A stretch of DNA of 36,156 nucleotides from Sutcliffiella deserti (GCF_020037475.1 NZ_JAIQDB010000015.1:1-36156); one strand, 5' to 3'. Counted from the first letter of the stretch, positions 14,968 through 24,566 are shown. The notes: generated by a model not told the origin, from the sequence alone. Program-made: numbers and translations.

Positions 14968-15765
14968 GTGCGTAAAATTACAAAAATAACAGTTCAGAAA
15001 AAAAATAAGGAACGTTTTAATATATTTTTAGACGATGAATATGCGTTTGCGGTCTATGAATCCACGCTTCTTAAATATCAGTTTGTAAAAGGGAAAGAAC
15101 TTGATGAGCTTGATATTGAAGAAATCCTGTATAGTGACCAAATTAATAGAGCCTATCTCTCCGCTGTTCATTATTTGTCCTTTCGAATGAGAACGGAAAA
15201 AGAAATTGAGCAATATTTGAAGGAAAAAGAAATTGAACCTTATATTATTAAAGAGATTATCATCAAGCTAAAAGATCAGAGTTATTTAAATGACAAAGAA
15301 TTTGCAATCGCCTATGTTCGAACCCAAGTGCAGACGACTCTGAAAGGTAGAGAGGTTATTCAACAGGAGCTTTTAGAAAAAGGGATAGACAGAAATACAA
15401 TTGAGGATGCCCTTCTTGAATACAAAGAAGACATCGAGCTCGAGCATGCAATTAAGCTAGTTCATAAATACCATCCTAAATATAAAAAAGATGCCTTCAA
15501 GATTATGAAACAAAAGGTAGAGCAGTCGCTAAAAAGAAAGGGCTATCCATTTCCGGTTATAAAAGAGGCAATGATTGAAGCGGATCTGGAAGAGGATTCC
15601 TCAGAAGAATGGGACGCTGTAGTAAAACAGGCGGAAAAGTATCATAGGAAATATTCATCCTTAAAGGGGTATGAATATACGTCCAAAATGAAAGGAGCCC
15701 TCTATCGCAAGGGCTTTTCTATGGACATGATTGATAAATGGCTAGAGGAGAATGACACCCTCTAA
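14968..15765 (+). CDS. recX: Recombination regulator RecX
   Basis: A 265-aa all-helical protein that binds and modulates RecA filaments. The Bacillus N-terminus (KITVQKKNKERFNIFLDDEYAF) and the three-helix repeats are visible: SAVHYLSFRMRTEKEIEQYL, LKDQSYLNDKEFAIAYVR and ALYRKGFSMDMIDKWLEE. B. subtilis RecX is 264 aa. GTG at 14968 is preferred, with AGAGGTG 6 nt upstream. The in-frame GTG at 14959 overlaps that ribosome site. The 3' end overlaps the convergent SDR gene by 4 bp and no terminator lies between them. Confidence 0.92.
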   Translation: MRKITKITVQKKNKERFNIFLDDEYAFAVYESTLLKYQFVKGKELDELDIEEILYSDQINRAYLSAVHYLSFRMRTEKEIEQYLKEKEIEPYIIKEIIIKLKDQSYLNDKEFAIAYVRTQVQTTLKGREVIQQELLEKGIDRNTIEDALLEYKEDIELEHAIKLVHKYHPKYKKDAFKIMKQKVEQSLKRKGYPFPVIKEAMIEADLEEDSSEEWDAVVKQAEKYHRKYSSLKGYEYTSKMKGALYRKGFSMDMIDKWLEENDTL

Positions 15766-16421
15766 ACTATAATTTCTTGTTGTGAGTCTTGACTAATAAT
15801 CTTTTCGGCTACCTCTTTTGGTGATTTTAGTCTGGACTTGTCTTTAATATGGTCGGTCTCATTCCAAAAAGGAGTATCCATACCACCCATATAGGTGGCG
15901 GTCACCGTCACTTTCCCTTCTAATTCTTTTTGAAGACTTTCTGTAAAACCGCGCACAGCAAATTTACTCGCAACATACACACTTTCATTCACTTTTCCCT
16001 TTTGTCCGGCAGTCGAGATAATGTTCATGATCTTAGGCTGCTGCTGCAAAAGAAGATGTGGAAGGATTGCTTTTGTCAGATAGATTGTACCAAGAACATT
16101 GGTTTGAATAGCCTGATTAATTTCCTCTAAAGATAAATCCGTTAAAGGCCCAAAACAGCCTGCACCTGCATTATTAATTAAAAAGTCTACCTTATGTTCT
16201 TTTGTGATAGCGGTCACCGTTTTTTCTACACTGCCAGCGTCCGCTAGATCAAGAGGGAACACATGTGCATGACTGTTACCTTCTTTTATAAGAGTTTGAG
16301 CTTCTTGAAGGGGCTCGACTCGTCTGCCTGTTAGGATAATGGAATGCCCTTTTTCTGCATAAGCTAAAGCGAGTTCTTTTCCAAGTCCTGATCCAGCACC
16401 AGTAATTAAGATGGTCTTCAT
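15762..16421 (-). CDS. Short-chain dehydrogenase/reductase
   Basis: A 219-aa classical SDR. The cofactor loop is TGAGSGLG, with NNAGAG (standing for the NNAG motif), catalytic Ser in NIISTAGQKG, and YVASK (Y-x-x-x-K). Substrate is unknown. The protein is shorter than most classical SDRs (about 240-260 aa) and stops inside the convergent recX terminus, so the C-terminal substrate-binding end may be reduced. It is divergent from lctP across a roughly 100-bp AT-rich gap followed by repeat C. Confidence 0.88.
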   Translation of the reverse strand: MKTILITGAGSGLGKELALAYAEKGHSIILTGRRVEPLQEAQTLIKEGNSHAHVFPLDLADAGSVEKTVTAITKEHKVDFLINNAGAGCFGPLTDLSLEEINQAIQTNVLGTIYLTKAILPHLLLQQQPKIMNIISTAGQKGKVNESVYVASKFAVRGFTESLQKELEGKVTVTATYMGGMDTPFWNETDHIKDKSRLKSPKEVAEKIISQDSQQEIIV

Positions 16422-16523
16422 TTCATCACGCTCCTGTTACGATTTTCTATTCATAGGTTTGACACAAAGATTGTGAAATATTGAGCATACTTTGTATTAT
16501 ACTTAAGGTAACAAATAAAGAAA

Positions 16524-16707
16524 GGCTGTGTTAAACATCGATGTTGATTTCCACAAAAGGCTACGCGTTCTACGGGGCGGTGCTGGAGCCTCCTCGGCTG
16601 CGCCTGCGGGGTCTCCAACTACCGCTATCTTCCCGTTGGAGTCTCCGCCTTTTGCTCCAATCATCGCTAGAATAGCCTTATTATCAACAAACAACTTTAA
16701 CAGAGCC
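16524..16707 (+). repeat. Repeat family C, copy 1 (MITE-like), upstream of lctP
   Basis: A 184-bp element bounded by GGCTGTGTTAAA and TTTAACAGAGCC, 12-bp terminal inverted repeats with one mismatch. It is GC-rich inside (GGGGCGGTGCTGGAGCCTCC, CCTGCGGGGTCTCC) and ends 9 bp before the lctP ribosome binding site. It has no coding capacity. The 67 codons of open frame ahead of lctP are this element. Confidence 0.8.
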
Positions 16708-16728
16708 AAAAGAAAAGGTGAATACCAA

Positions 16729-18378
16729 ATGACAACTCTTCAAATTATAACTGCCTTAACCCCCATTTTAACGGTTTTTCTATTTTTAGTCATACTGCGA
16801 CTTCCAGCAACGGTTGCGATGCCAATTAGTTTAGGGATAACTGCGATCTTGGCCTTCACGAGTTGGAAGGTACCGGGAATTATTATCGCTGCCTCTCTAA
16901 TAGAGGGGATTGTTATTGCTTTCTCCATTCTTTGGATTATCTTTGGTGCAATTTTGCTATTGAACACTTTAAGTAAAAGCGGTGCGCTAGAGGCTATAAG
17001 GTCAGGATTTACCGTTATTACAAAGGATATGCGGGTTCAGCTTATTATTGTTGCATGGTTATTTGGTGCCTTTATCGAGGGAGCTGCCGGCTTTGGAACT
17101 TCCGCAGCAATTGGTGCCCCTATATTAGTCGCGTTAGGATTTCCACCGCTTGCGGCTGTTGTGCTAATGCTTGTTGCTGCAAGCTCTCCAGTTTCTTACG
17201 GAGCAGTAGGGACCCCGATTATTGTCGGAGTGGACCAAGGATTACGGCAAGGGGAAGCCGTTGCACAGGAGGTAACCTTTGTTCTTGGTCATCAAGATTT
17301 GACAGTCTTTTTACAACAAGTAGCAGTTAAAATATCATTAATAGAATTCGCTATTGGGACATTTATCCCACTTATTTTAGTTGTTATGTTAACAAGATTT
17401 TTTAGTCCGAAAAAATCATGGAAAGATGGATTTGCAATTTGGAAATTCGCGCTGCTGGCAGGGTTTGCTTTTACTTTTTCCGCCTTTCTAGTGGCAAATC
17501 TTTTAGGCCCTGAATTTCCTTCCATGATTGGCGGACTTTTAGGCTTAGCGGTTGTGATACCTGCAGCTAAAAGAAAATGGCTCCTTCCAAAAGAAGATTG
17601 GACGCTTGGTGATCTGCTCGCATCTTCAAAGGAAAAACAAGAACTAGTACCTTCCATGACATTGAAAAAAGCCTGGGTTCCCTATATCCTTGTTGCCCTC
17701 TTGCTAGTTATTACACGATTAGATTTTCTACCGTTTAAAGGGTGGCTTAAAGCTGTACAGTTTAGATGGGAAGGTATTGTTGGTACGGATATAGGTGTAA
17801 TGATTGAACCTCTCTATCTACCAGGTACTGTTTTTATCATCATTGTTCTATGTACACATTTTATTCACAAGATGACTAAAACACAGGTAAAGCAAGTATG
17901 GACTTCCTCTATTATGACAATGGGTGGAAGTGTCATTGCCTTGTCTGCTGCTGTCCCGATGGTTAGAATTTTTATAAACTCTACAACCAACAATGCTGGA
18001 TTATTGAGTATGCCACTTGAACTTGCTGACATCTCAAGCGGGTTGTTTGGGACTGCATGGCCACTTGTTGCCCCGTTAATAGGCAGTCTAGGTTCCTTTA
18101 TTTCAGGAAGTGCGACTTTTAGTAATATGATGTTCACCTTATTCCAATTTTCCATCGCGGATCAATTAGGTTTTGATCCAAGTACGGTTGTTGCCCTTCA
18201 GGTTCTAGGAGCAAACGCAGGTAACATGATTTGCGTTCTCAATGTTGTTGCTGCAGCTTCGGTAGTAGGACTGCTAGGTAAAGAAGGGACCATTATTTGT
18301 TACACCGTTATACCAATGCTCTTTTACGCATTGATGGCAGGGATTGTTGGTATGAGTGTACTGTGGTTGTTTTTTTAG
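16729..18378 (+). CDS. lctP: L-lactate permease (LctP/LldP family)
   Basis: A 549-aa polytopic membrane protein with about 13 hydrophobic helices, expected to import L-lactate or glycolate with protons. Family blocks include [19 protein letters not shown] near the N-terminus, [44 protein letters not shown], the late [22 protein letters not shown] and [17 protein letters not shown]. Length fits LctP (540-565 aa). The ATG at 16729 has AAAAGGTG 8 nt upstream. The longer open frame from 16528 is repeat sequence. Because a MITE-like element separates the gene from upstream DNA, its promoter either reads through the repeat or lies in it. No ldh is adjacent. Confidence 0.9.
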   Translation: MTTLQIITALTPILTVFLFLVILRLPATVAMPISLGITAILAFTSWKVPGIIIAASLIEGIVIAFSILWIIFGAILLLNTLSKSGALEAIRSGFTVITKDMRVQLIIVAWLFGAFIEGAAGFGTSAAIGAPILVALGFPPLAAVVLMLVAASSPVSYGAVGTPIIVGVDQGLRQGEAVAQEVTFVLGHQDLTVFLQQVAVKISLIEFAIGTFIPLILVVMLTRFFSPKKSWKDGFAIWKFALLAGFAFTFSAFLVANLLGPEFPSMIGGLLGLAVVIPAAKRKWLLPKEDWTLGDLLASSKEKQELVPSMTLKKAWVPYILVALLLVITRLDFLPFKGWLKAVQFRWEGIVGTDIGVMIEPLYLPGTVFIIIVLCTHFIHKMTKTQVKQVWTSSIMTMGGSVIALSAAVPMVRIFINSTTNNAGLLSMPLELADISSGLFGTAWPLVAPLIGSLGSFISGSATFSNMMFTLFQFSIADQLGFDPSTVVALQVLGANAGNMICVLNVVAAASVVGLLGKEGTIICYTVIPMLFYALMAGIVGMSVLWLFF

Positions 18379-18585
18379 GGTGCTTCCGCATTGAGTAAGT
18401 TGATAAACCAGATATAATCGTTGCTGTCGTGCTCTTTTTCTGTGAATTTTAGAAATGAGTATAGAAGGAAAAAAATTCAATTGCCAATTGCAGCATCAAT
18501 CTTTTCAAAGAGCCTTTTTTAACATTTGTTTTTCTTTAAAACCGTGCTATCCTTTATCTATTAAGAGTTAGTAGGGGGAAGACAA

Positions 18586-18912
18586 GTGGAAAAAAGATAC
18601 AGTCAGATGACAACACAGGAGCTTCACCAAGAAGTAGCTACATTAAAGGAAAAAGCAAGAAAAGCCGAACAGCTTGGAATTGTAAACGAATATGCCGTTC
18701 TCGAGAGAAAGATCACGATGGCAAAATCCTATATGCTAAATCCTGCTGAATATAAGCCAGGCGAAACGTATGAAATTGAAGGAGATCCTGGTGTTTATTT
18801 TAAAATAGATTACATGAACGGAATTTTTGCATGGGGGAACAGGGTGAACGGGGAGAATTCCGGTAAAGAGGAAGAAGCCTTGCCAATCTCGATGCTTATG
18901 ATAAAAGAATAG
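18586..18912 (+). CDS. yfhH: YfhH (DUF1811) protein
   Basis: A 108-aa protein with an N-terminal helical hairpin (MTTQELHQEVATLKEKARKAEQ, then NEYAVLERKITMAKSYML) and an SH3-like barrel (GETYEIEGDPGVYFKIDYMNGIFAWG). This is the DUF1811 fold of B. subtilis YfhH. Function is unknown. It starts with GTG after GGGGGAAG. It follows the yfhF/recX group as in B. subtilis, though here the SDR and lctP genes intervene. Confidence 0.88.
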   Translation: MEKRYSQMTTQELHQEVATLKEKARKAEQLGIVNEYAVLERKITMAKSYMLNPAEYKPGETYEIEGDPGVYFKIDYMNGIFAWGNRVNGENSGKEEEALPISMLMIKE

Positions 18913-18937
18913 CAAAGAGGAACATCCCCTCTTTGCT
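18911..18937 (+). terminator. Hairpin after yfhH
   Basis: AGCAAAGAGG pairs with CCTCTTTGCT and overlaps the stop region. The T run is poor (TACTTT). Confidence 0.55.
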
Positions 18938-18972
18938 TACTTTAGGGTTAGTTGTTGCTTTTTGTTGCTTAT

Positions 18973-19032
18973 AATTTAGGTGATCGCTTGCGGCGGGAGT
19001 CTTCGCCTATCGCCTCACTGAACAGCAAGTGG
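18973..19032 (+). repeat. Degraded repeat resembling family D
   Basis: AGGTGATCGCTTGCGGCGGGAGTC resembles the AGGTGATCGCTTTCCGCGGGG start and GGAGTC of the 35-kb copies, but it is much shorter. Only a remnant. Confidence 0.35.
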
Positions 19033-19059
19033 TACCAGTTATTTTAAATTAGAACAAAC

Positions 19060-19224
19060 TTAAAAGGTATTGTCTTCCCTTTTACCTGAAGCACGCATCC
19101 GTTCTTGGGGGTGAGTATTGATTGTTCCGTCTGCACGTTTTGATGCAAATTCGGACTTTGCTCGCGCTTCCCCTTCTGCCTTCTGGTCATTCGGGTATGG
19201 AAAACCTTTAGCCTTGTTTCTCAA
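19060..19224 (-). CDS. sspK: Small acid-soluble spore protein K
   Basis: A 54-aa minor SASP. The sequence [20 protein letters not shown], then [22 protein letters not shown], matches SspK closely. It is packed in the spore core and made in the forespore (sigma-G genes in B. subtilis). The start is TTG at 19224 with AGGAGGCG close upstream. Residues after SGKR (EDNTF) extend slightly beyond the B. subtilis protein. It is divergent from yfhJ across an imperfect palindrome (19245-19302). Confidence 0.9.
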   Translation of the reverse strand: MRNKAKGFPYPNDQKAEGEARAKSEFASKRADGTINTHPQERMRASGKREDNTF

Positions 19225-19244
19225 AAATATCGCCTCCTAAGCAT

Positions 19245-19302
19245 GTACAGGTTAGTGGACGGAACGGAAGCACTTAATGATCGTTCGAACCTAACCGTGT
19301 AC
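19245..19302. repeat. Imperfect palindrome between sspK and yfhJ
   Basis: Three stem segments stack: GTACA/TGTAC, GGTTAG/CTAACC and GAACG/CGTTC, around a 15-nt loop. It lies 10 bp upstream of the sspK ribosome binding site. It may be an operator or part of the 5' UTR. Confidence 0.4.
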
Positions 19303-19381
19303 TTATCATTAATATTGGATTATTTGGTGCAGATTATGTGATGATACGAATAGTGAAATGAAACCATATGAGGTGAAGTAA

Positions 19382-19651
19382 ATGGATGAATATTTTGAGC
19401 GTTTAACAGATCAACTTTTAGAAAAAAACTCTTCGTTATCCTATGAAAAAGCAAGAACGTGGGTAGAGCTATTGTGGGAAGATTTTGAGGCAACCTATGC
19501 AAAGGCAGGATATTCATATAAAGGGAAAGAATTGACCGAGCGGATGGTCTCAGACCTTATTGACCGCCATGGTGCAACGCTTCACCAGTTCCTAGCCAAC
19601 AATCCTAAATATAAACATTTATTAGCAAACGATGATACCTTGTTAAATTAA
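19382..19651 (+). CDS. yfhJ: YfhJ (WVELL-domain) protein
   Basis: An 89-aa helical protein. The family-defining WVELLWEDFEATYAKAGY stretch lies near residues 27-45, followed by VSDLIDRHGATLHQFLANNPKY. Function is unknown. It is preceded by GAGGTGAAGTAA and followed by a bidirectional terminator shared with yfhP. Its place next to sspK is conserved. Confidence 0.88.
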   Translation: MDEYFERLTDQLLEKNSSLSYEKARTWVELLWEDFEATYAKAGYSYKGKELTERMVSDLIDRHGATLHQFLANNPKYKHLLANDDTLLN

Positions 19652-19706
19652 AAAGTCTTTTTTCAAAATCTCACAAGATAAGAGCACAACAATTAATACC
19701 ATAACT

Positions 19707-19745
19707 AAAACCCGACCTCCTTATATTTGGAAGATCGGGTTTTTC
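19707..19745. terminator. Bidirectional terminator, yfhJ / yfhP
   Basis: AAAACCCGA and TCGGGTTTTT form the outer stem between convergent genes, with a CC/GG inner pair. Confidence 0.8.
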
Positions 19746-19747
19746 CT

Positions 19748-20728
19748 TTAATTCGGAATAATATCTAACTTCTGCTGCAGTTTTTCCTCACTGAATATCC
19801 AGCCTGTGTAAGAACTTAATATATGAAGATTTAAGTCCAATTGAACAACTGCGACAAAAGGGTAATAATCTTTGCTTCGATAGCGGAGGTCAATAAACCT
19901 CACTTCATAATGGTCATTGTATTCCTCCATTTCCCATCTGTACACTGGAGAAAAGGATAAGAATGCAGAGACATTTTCATCAAATTTGGCTGCTTCAATG
20001 ACAGCTGTTTCCGGTAAAGGTACTTTTTCAAAGGTATCATGAATGATAATATGATTTTTAACGGACCTGGCAACATAAAAGCTCTCTTCTGCAGTAATAG
20101 CCAGATGCCACTGATTAAAGTATATAGTTGGCGAAATGATAGTATTGGTAACGTTTGGAATCACTTCTCTCACCTGTTGTATCACTTTTTGTTGCATTCT
20201 GTACCTTAGTATATAATATCCGATTAGAACCCCGTAAATCGCTAAAAAGGTGTATCCAGGGTGTAGTCCAAGTCCCCAAAGGATGAATCCGACAATATGC
20301 AATCCGAAAATAATTGGATCAAACGTATTAATAATACCAAGTGCCACCCATTTTCTTGTAAAAGGACGCAGAGCTTGTGTCCCATAAGCGTTGAAAATGT
20401 CGACAAAAACATGAAGGATTACGGATAAAAATGTCCAAATCCATAGGTAGAGTAAATTGGCATCAGGTATGAAAGCATAAATTGCCGCTACAATTCCAAG
20501 AGGCCATAAACAAACTGCAGGAATGCTATGGGTAATTCCTCGGTGATTTCTAATATATTTCGCATTATTTTTCAATTTTAAAATGGTATCAAGGTCGGGA
20601 GCCTGAGAACCAATCAATGCTCCAACCATAATGGCTGTAGCAGTATGAGGGTTGCTAGCAATATAAGGATCAATGGTCGCCATGGATCCGATAGCTAGAC
20701 CCATTACCACATGTGTTCCAGTATCCAA
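19748..20728 (-). CDS. yfhP: YfhP, membrane-bound metal-dependent hydrolase (YdjM-like)
   Basis: A 326-aa membrane protein of the YdjM/DUF457 family. The N-terminal MDTGTHVVMGLAIG motif has the conserved His, followed by GSQAPDLDTILKLK and NHRGITHSIPA (a His-Arg-x-x-x-His block for metal binding). Hydrophobic helices follow, then HVFVDIFNAYGTQALRPFT. The C-terminal third is soluble. B. subtilis YfhP has been linked to negative control of neighbouring mutY/fabL/sspE genes; I recall this only from family annotation and it cannot be tested here. It is divergent from the 105-aa gene/mutY across two repeats. Confidence 0.88.
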   Translation of the reverse strand: MDTGTHVVMGLAIGSMATIDPYIASNPHTATAIMVGALIGSQAPDLDTILKLKNNAKYIRNHRGITHSIPAVCLWPLGIVAAIYAFIPDANLLYLWIWTFLSVILHVFVDIFNAYGTQALRPFTRKWVALGIINTFDPIIFGLHIVGFILWGLGLHPGYTFLAIYGVLIGYYILRYRMQQKVIQQVREVIPNVTNTIISPTIYFNQWHLAITAEESFYVARSVKNHIIIHDTFEKVPLPETAVIEAAKFDENVSAFLSFSPVYRWEMEEYNDHYEVRFIDLRYRSKDYYPFVAVVQLDLNLHILSSYTGWIFSEEKLQQKLDIIPN

Positions 20729-20821
20729 TGGTCGGCCTCCTTTTTGCTTTTTGTCAATTTAAATCTCTACTGAGTGCTTCTAGCAATAAGGCTAACGCCT
20801 CGAATCAAAGGTCCGCTTCCA

Positions 20822-20896
20822 CCAGAGGTCAAAGAGCGACCTCTTGCGTGAACTGCCTTATGCTTGTCGGAGCTGAACGAGCCGCTTGCGCTTTTC
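20822..20896 (+). repeat. Interspersed repeat family B, copy 1
   Basis: CCAGAGGTCAAAGAGCGA through CTTATGCTTGTCGGAGCTGA to GAGCCGCTTGCGCTTTTC. It is nearly identical to 25736-25810. It directly abuts family A copy 2, so the two form one composite block. Confidence 0.75.
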
Positions 20897-20899
20897 TTT

Positions 20900-21045
20900 G
20901 TCTAGCTCCATGCGCCTGCGACTACCAAACTTCCCAAACCTCCTTACGATAAGGCAACATCGAATCGCTAGCGCTCTTCGTGTTTTCTTTATCTCATACG
21001 GTTTGGTCCAGTTTGTACGTCGCAAAGCGGGCGCCTTCCGCTTTT
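20900..21045 (+). repeat. Interspersed repeat family A, copy 2
   Basis: It shares CATCGAATCGCTAGCGCTCT and CCAGTTTGTACGTC with copy 1 and ends GGGCGCCTTCCGCTTTTC. It lies about 20 bp upstream of the ribosome binding site of the 105-aa gene. Confidence 0.8.
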
Positions 21046-21080
21046 CTAATTATTCTTATACAAAAGGGGTGTTTTCAAAC

Positions 21081-21398
21081 ATGGTATCTGTGCAGTTGCG
21101 TATTTTTATTGAGTATCCTATAAAAAATGCGGTGATTCAAAAATATGAGGATACGATGAGTAGTGTCCATGATATGATGAAAAGGATGGGTGCTGAAAAC
21201 ATTCAGTGGACGAAATCATCGAATCAACATGGCATCACATTTTATAGGGAATCATTTATTTTACCAACAGAGTCCCATTATTTTGCTATGAAAGAACTAA
21301 GGTGTACCCCACGCAACATTGTATTTCATGAGCTTTCTCAGCTCATTGATATGGAGGCAGGCTCCATCCAATTTCTAGGTTTAAAAATCACAAGCTAG
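21081..21398 (+). CDS. Hypothetical protein upstream of mutY, 105 aa
   Basis: A soluble alpha/beta protein starting MVSVQLRIFIEYPIKNAVIQ, with a helical segment (YEDTMSSVHDMMKRMGAE) and beta-rich remainder. ATG at 21081 follows AAAAGGGGTG; the upstream open frame to 20886 is repeat sequence. It ends 21 bp before mutY, so the two are probably co-transcribed. I do not recognise a family. Conserved-looking sequence and operon position suggest a real gene, possibly linked to DNA repair or simply a passenger. Confidence 0.6.
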   Translation: MVSVQLRIFIEYPIKNAVIQKYEDTMSSVHDMMKRMGAENIQWTKSSNQHGITFYRESFILPTESHYFAMKELRCTPRNIVFHELSQLIDMEAGSIQFLGLKITS

Positions 21399-21419
21399 TT
21401 TTCGGAGGTTTATTTTATT

Positions 21420-22517
21420 TTGAATAAAAATCATTCACAACATGAGTTGCTTCAGGATTTTCACATAGATAGTTTTTCTGACGATTTGATTAATTGGTTT
21501 ATCCAAGAGCAAAGAGATTTACCTTGGAGGCAAGATCAGGACCCTTATAAAGTATGGGTTTCTGAAATTATGCTACAACAAACAAAGGTTGATACAGTCA
21601 TTCCTTATTTTAATTCCTTTATTGAGCAATTCCCAAACATAGAAAGCCTGGCATATGCAAAAGAGGACAAGGTGCTAAAGGCATGGGAAGGGCTGGGGTA
21701 TTATTCTCGTGCCAGGAATCTGCAAAGTGCCGTTCGCGAAGTGCATGAGCGGTATGGCGGAATTGTACCAAATAATGCCCAAGAAATTTCTACTTTAAAG
21801 GGTGTTGGCCCCTATACGACAGGAGCAATTTTAAGTATTGCATATGGTGTTCCGGAACCTGCTGTCGATGGAAATGTTATGCGAGTTCTTTCGAGAGTAT
21901 TACTAATCAGAGAAGATATTGCTAAGGCAAAAACAAGAAAGATTTTTGAAACTGTTATTCGCGACTTGATTTCCAAGGATAATCCTTCCTTTTTCAACCA
22001 AGGCTTGATGGAGCTTGGGGCAATTGTTTGTACGCCAACCTCCCCATCCTGTATGTTATGCCCGGTTCAAGAGCATTGTCGAGCATTTCATGAAGGAGTG
22101 CAAAGAGAACTTCCAATAAAGTCAAAAAAGAAAGCCTCCAAACAAGTAGCGTTGGTGGCAGGTATCCTAATGGATGAAGAAGAAAATATTCTTATTCGTA
22201 GAAGACCATCAGAAGGACTACTAGCGAATTTATGGGAATTCCCCAACTTTCCTAAACTAGACGAGTTAGGTACTGCCAAGCAACAATTACAAACTTTCAT
22301 GAAAACGGAATATGAGCTTGAAGTTGAACTAGGCGATTTTCTATGTGACATTCGCCACGTTTTTTCTCACCTTGTATGGGATATTAATGTTTATGTAGGA
22401 AGATTCCAGAAACAATCATTTCAGCGTTCAGATTTGATGCTAGTTCCAAAAGAATCCTTAAAAGAATATGCTTTTCCAGTTTCTCATCAGAATATTTGGA
22501 AGGCGTTTATTAAATAA
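21420..22517 (+). CDS. mutY: A/G-specific adenine glycosylase MutY
   Basis: A 365-aa base-excision repair enzyme that removes A mispaired with 8-oxoguanine. The [20 protein letters not shown] block contains the catalytic Glu, then QQTKVDTV, the helix-hairpin-helix [12 protein letters not shown], the catalytic Asp in [12 protein letters not shown], and the 4Fe-4S ligands in [17 protein letters not shown] (C-x6-C-x2-C-x5-C). The C-terminal NUDIX-like domain recognising 8-oxoG follows ([20 protein letters not shown]). It starts with TTG at 21420, 11 nt after CGGAGG. Length fits B. subtilis YfhQ. Confidence 0.95.
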   Translation: MNKNHSQHELLQDFHIDSFSDDLINWFIQEQRDLPWRQDQDPYKVWVSEIMLQQTKVDTVIPYFNSFIEQFPNIESLAYAKEDKVLKAWEGLGYYSRARNLQSAVREVHERYGGIVPNNAQEISTLKGVGPYTTGAILSIAYGVPEPAVDGNVMRVLSRVLLIREDIAKAKTRKIFETVIRDLISKDNPSFFNQGLMELGAIVCTPTSPSCMLCPVQEHCRAFHEGVQRELPIKSKKKASKQVALVAGILMDEEENILIRRRPSEGLLANLWEFPNFPKLDELGTAKQQLQTFMKTEYELEVELGDFLCDIRHVFSHLVWDINVYVGRFQKQSFQRSDLMLVPKESLKEYAFPVSHQNIWKAFIK

Positions 22518-22546
22518 TCACCGTCTATCTGATTAGAAAAAAAATG

Positions 22547-22576
22547 AAAGGATCTACCGTCTGGTGGATCCTTTTA
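22547..22576. terminator. Bidirectional terminator, mutY / yfhS
   Basis: AAAGGATC/GATCCTTTT stem between convergent genes, with A and T runs on its flanks. Confidence 0.75.
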
Positions 22577-22589
22577 ATGTGGATAGGTA

Positions 22590-22814
22590 TTAATCGTAGC
22601 TTACTCTTGTTCCATGAGTATAATCTGCTTCCTCACGATGTAATCCGCCGCGATTCTCTATCTCTTCAACTATTTCTCGATGAATGCTTTGCCCTTCCAC
22701 GTTTAAATAGGGCACCATTTGCTGTAACGAATGGTGAAAATAGGCAAGCTCACTGTCCTGCCAATCTTTTTTCGAGATCATGGAAAGTTCCGTCATATCC
22801 CTGCCGACATACAT
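22590..22814 (-). CDS. yfhS: YfhS-family small protein
   Basis: A 74-aa acidic helical protein (MYVGRDMTELSMISKKDWQD, LAYFHHSLQQMVPYLNVEGQ, IHREIVEEIENRGGLHREEA). Position between mutY and fabL and size match B. subtilis yfhS. Function is unknown. AAAGGAGG precedes the ATG by 9 nt, and repeat family C begins only a few bases further upstream, so the native promoter lies on the far side of the repeat. Confidence 0.78.
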   Translation of the reverse strand: MYVGRDMTELSMISKKDWQDSELAYFHHSLQQMVPYLNVEGQSIHREIVEEIENRGGLHREEADYTHGTRVSYD

Positions 22815-22836
22815 TTAGTGGACCTCCTTTTTGATA

Positions 22837-23016
22837 GGCTGTTAAACGCCGCTGTTGATTTCCGCAAAAGGCTACGCGTCCACGGGGCGGTGCTGGAGCC
22901 TCCTCGGCAAGCCTGCGGGGTCTCCAGTCTACCGCTATCCGGACGTGGAGTCTCCGCCTTTTACTCCAATCATCGCTAGAATAGCGTTATTATCAACACT
23001 TAACTTTAACAGAGCC
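22837..23016 (+). repeat. Repeat family C, copy 2 (MITE-like), upstream of yfhS
   Basis: A 180-bp element from GGCTGTTAAACGCCGCTG to AACTTTAACAGAGCC. It shares most of its length with 16524-16707, including CAAAAGGCTACGCGT, GGGGCGGTGCTGGAGCCTCC and CCAATCATCGCTAGAATAGC. There is no coding capacity. Confidence 0.85.
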
Positions 23017-23138
23017 TTTTAATAAGAGTTTAAAAACAATGTTCTATTGGTTGAGAATTCTTTTTCGATTTTCTAAGATGTCTATTACTCATTAAGTTAC
23101 CTCAATATTGTTAGATGAAACAAATAAGACTATACTGA

Positions 23139-23933
<795 letters not shown>

Positions 23934-24080
23934 GAAATAACCCGGATGAAAAAGAATGGTATATGCTGATTGCACTAGGTGTTTAAGGTATTCATGAAAA
24001 TATACAAAAAGAATTTTATTTTATTTTGTCATAGTTTCCTCTCCACTTGGTTATCTTAAATTTCGTGGAGGTGATAAACA

Positions 24081-24278
24081 ATGGCAAACAACCAACAAAA
24101 CCAAGCAGGTAAAACTGCATCAGGTACAAGCGTTCAACACGTTAAACAACAAAACGCTCAAAGCCAACAAGGCCAAGGTCAACAATATGGTACTGAGTTC
24201 GCTAGCGAAACTAACGCTCAACAAGTAAGACAACAAAATGCACAATCTCAAGCTAAAAAAGGTCAACAAAACTCTTAA
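24081..24278 (+). CDS. sspE: Gamma-type small acid-soluble spore protein
   Basis: A 65-aa Gln/Asn-rich protein made of two related segments (SGTSVQHVKQQNAQSQ and FASETNAQQVRQQNAQSQ), each with the SASP-gamma repeat pattern. It serves as an amino acid store degraded on germination and is expressed in the forespore. GGAGGTG lies 9 nt before the ATG. The protein has two repeats and is shorter than B. subtilis SspE (84 aa). The G/A-rich DNA-binding alpha/beta SASP motif is absent, as expected. A strong terminator follows. Confidence 0.93.
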   Translation: MANNQQNQAGKTASGTSVQHVKQQNAQSQQGQGQQYGTEFASETNAQQVRQQNAQSQAKKGQQNS

Positions 24279-24291
24279 TAAGCACTAAAGC

Positions 24292-24330
24292 GAGGCACTC
24301 CTTATCCTATCGATACGGAGTGCCTTTGTT
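24292..24330 (+). terminator. Terminator of sspE
   Basis: AGGCACTCC/GGAGTGCCT stem followed by TTTGTT. Confidence 0.8.
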
Positions 24331-24355
24331 CGTTGCTTGTCCTCGAACTCCTGCT

Positions 24356-24450
24356 GGGGTCTGGCCCCTATTTCCCCAATATTTTTCGACAAACCTACAA
24401 TTTGACCCCCTTCTCCGAAAAGTGGGAAATTCCTGCCGGGGCCAGACCCC
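24356..24450. repeat. Repeat family E: long inverted repeat
   Basis: GGGGTCTGGCCCC (24356-24368) and GGGGCCAGACCCC (24438-24450) are exact 13-bp inverted copies 69 bp apart. Each arm is itself nearly self-complementary (GGGG...CCCC). It lies between sspE and ygaB. The small open frame at 24333-24566 runs through it and is not a gene. Confidence 0.7.
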
Positions 24451-24566
24451 AAAATCAAATTTTTTTCCTCGACAAAACTTCTAATGTGTCTACAGATGTT
24501 GTCAAAGGTTTTGAAGCGAGGGGGGAGAACTTAGAGAAGAGAAGAATTTGCACGGGAGGCAGATAA

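Noticed and set aside
16457..16500. Rex operator for lctP
   Set aside because: Only one half-site (TTGTGA) is present, with no matching TCACAA six bases on.
16528..16728. 67-codon N-terminal extension of lctP
   Set aside because: This is repeat C in frame by chance; the ribosome site and family length point to 16729.
24333..24566. 77-codon ORF between sspE and ygaB
   Set aside because: It runs through the repeat E inverted arms and has no ribosome site.
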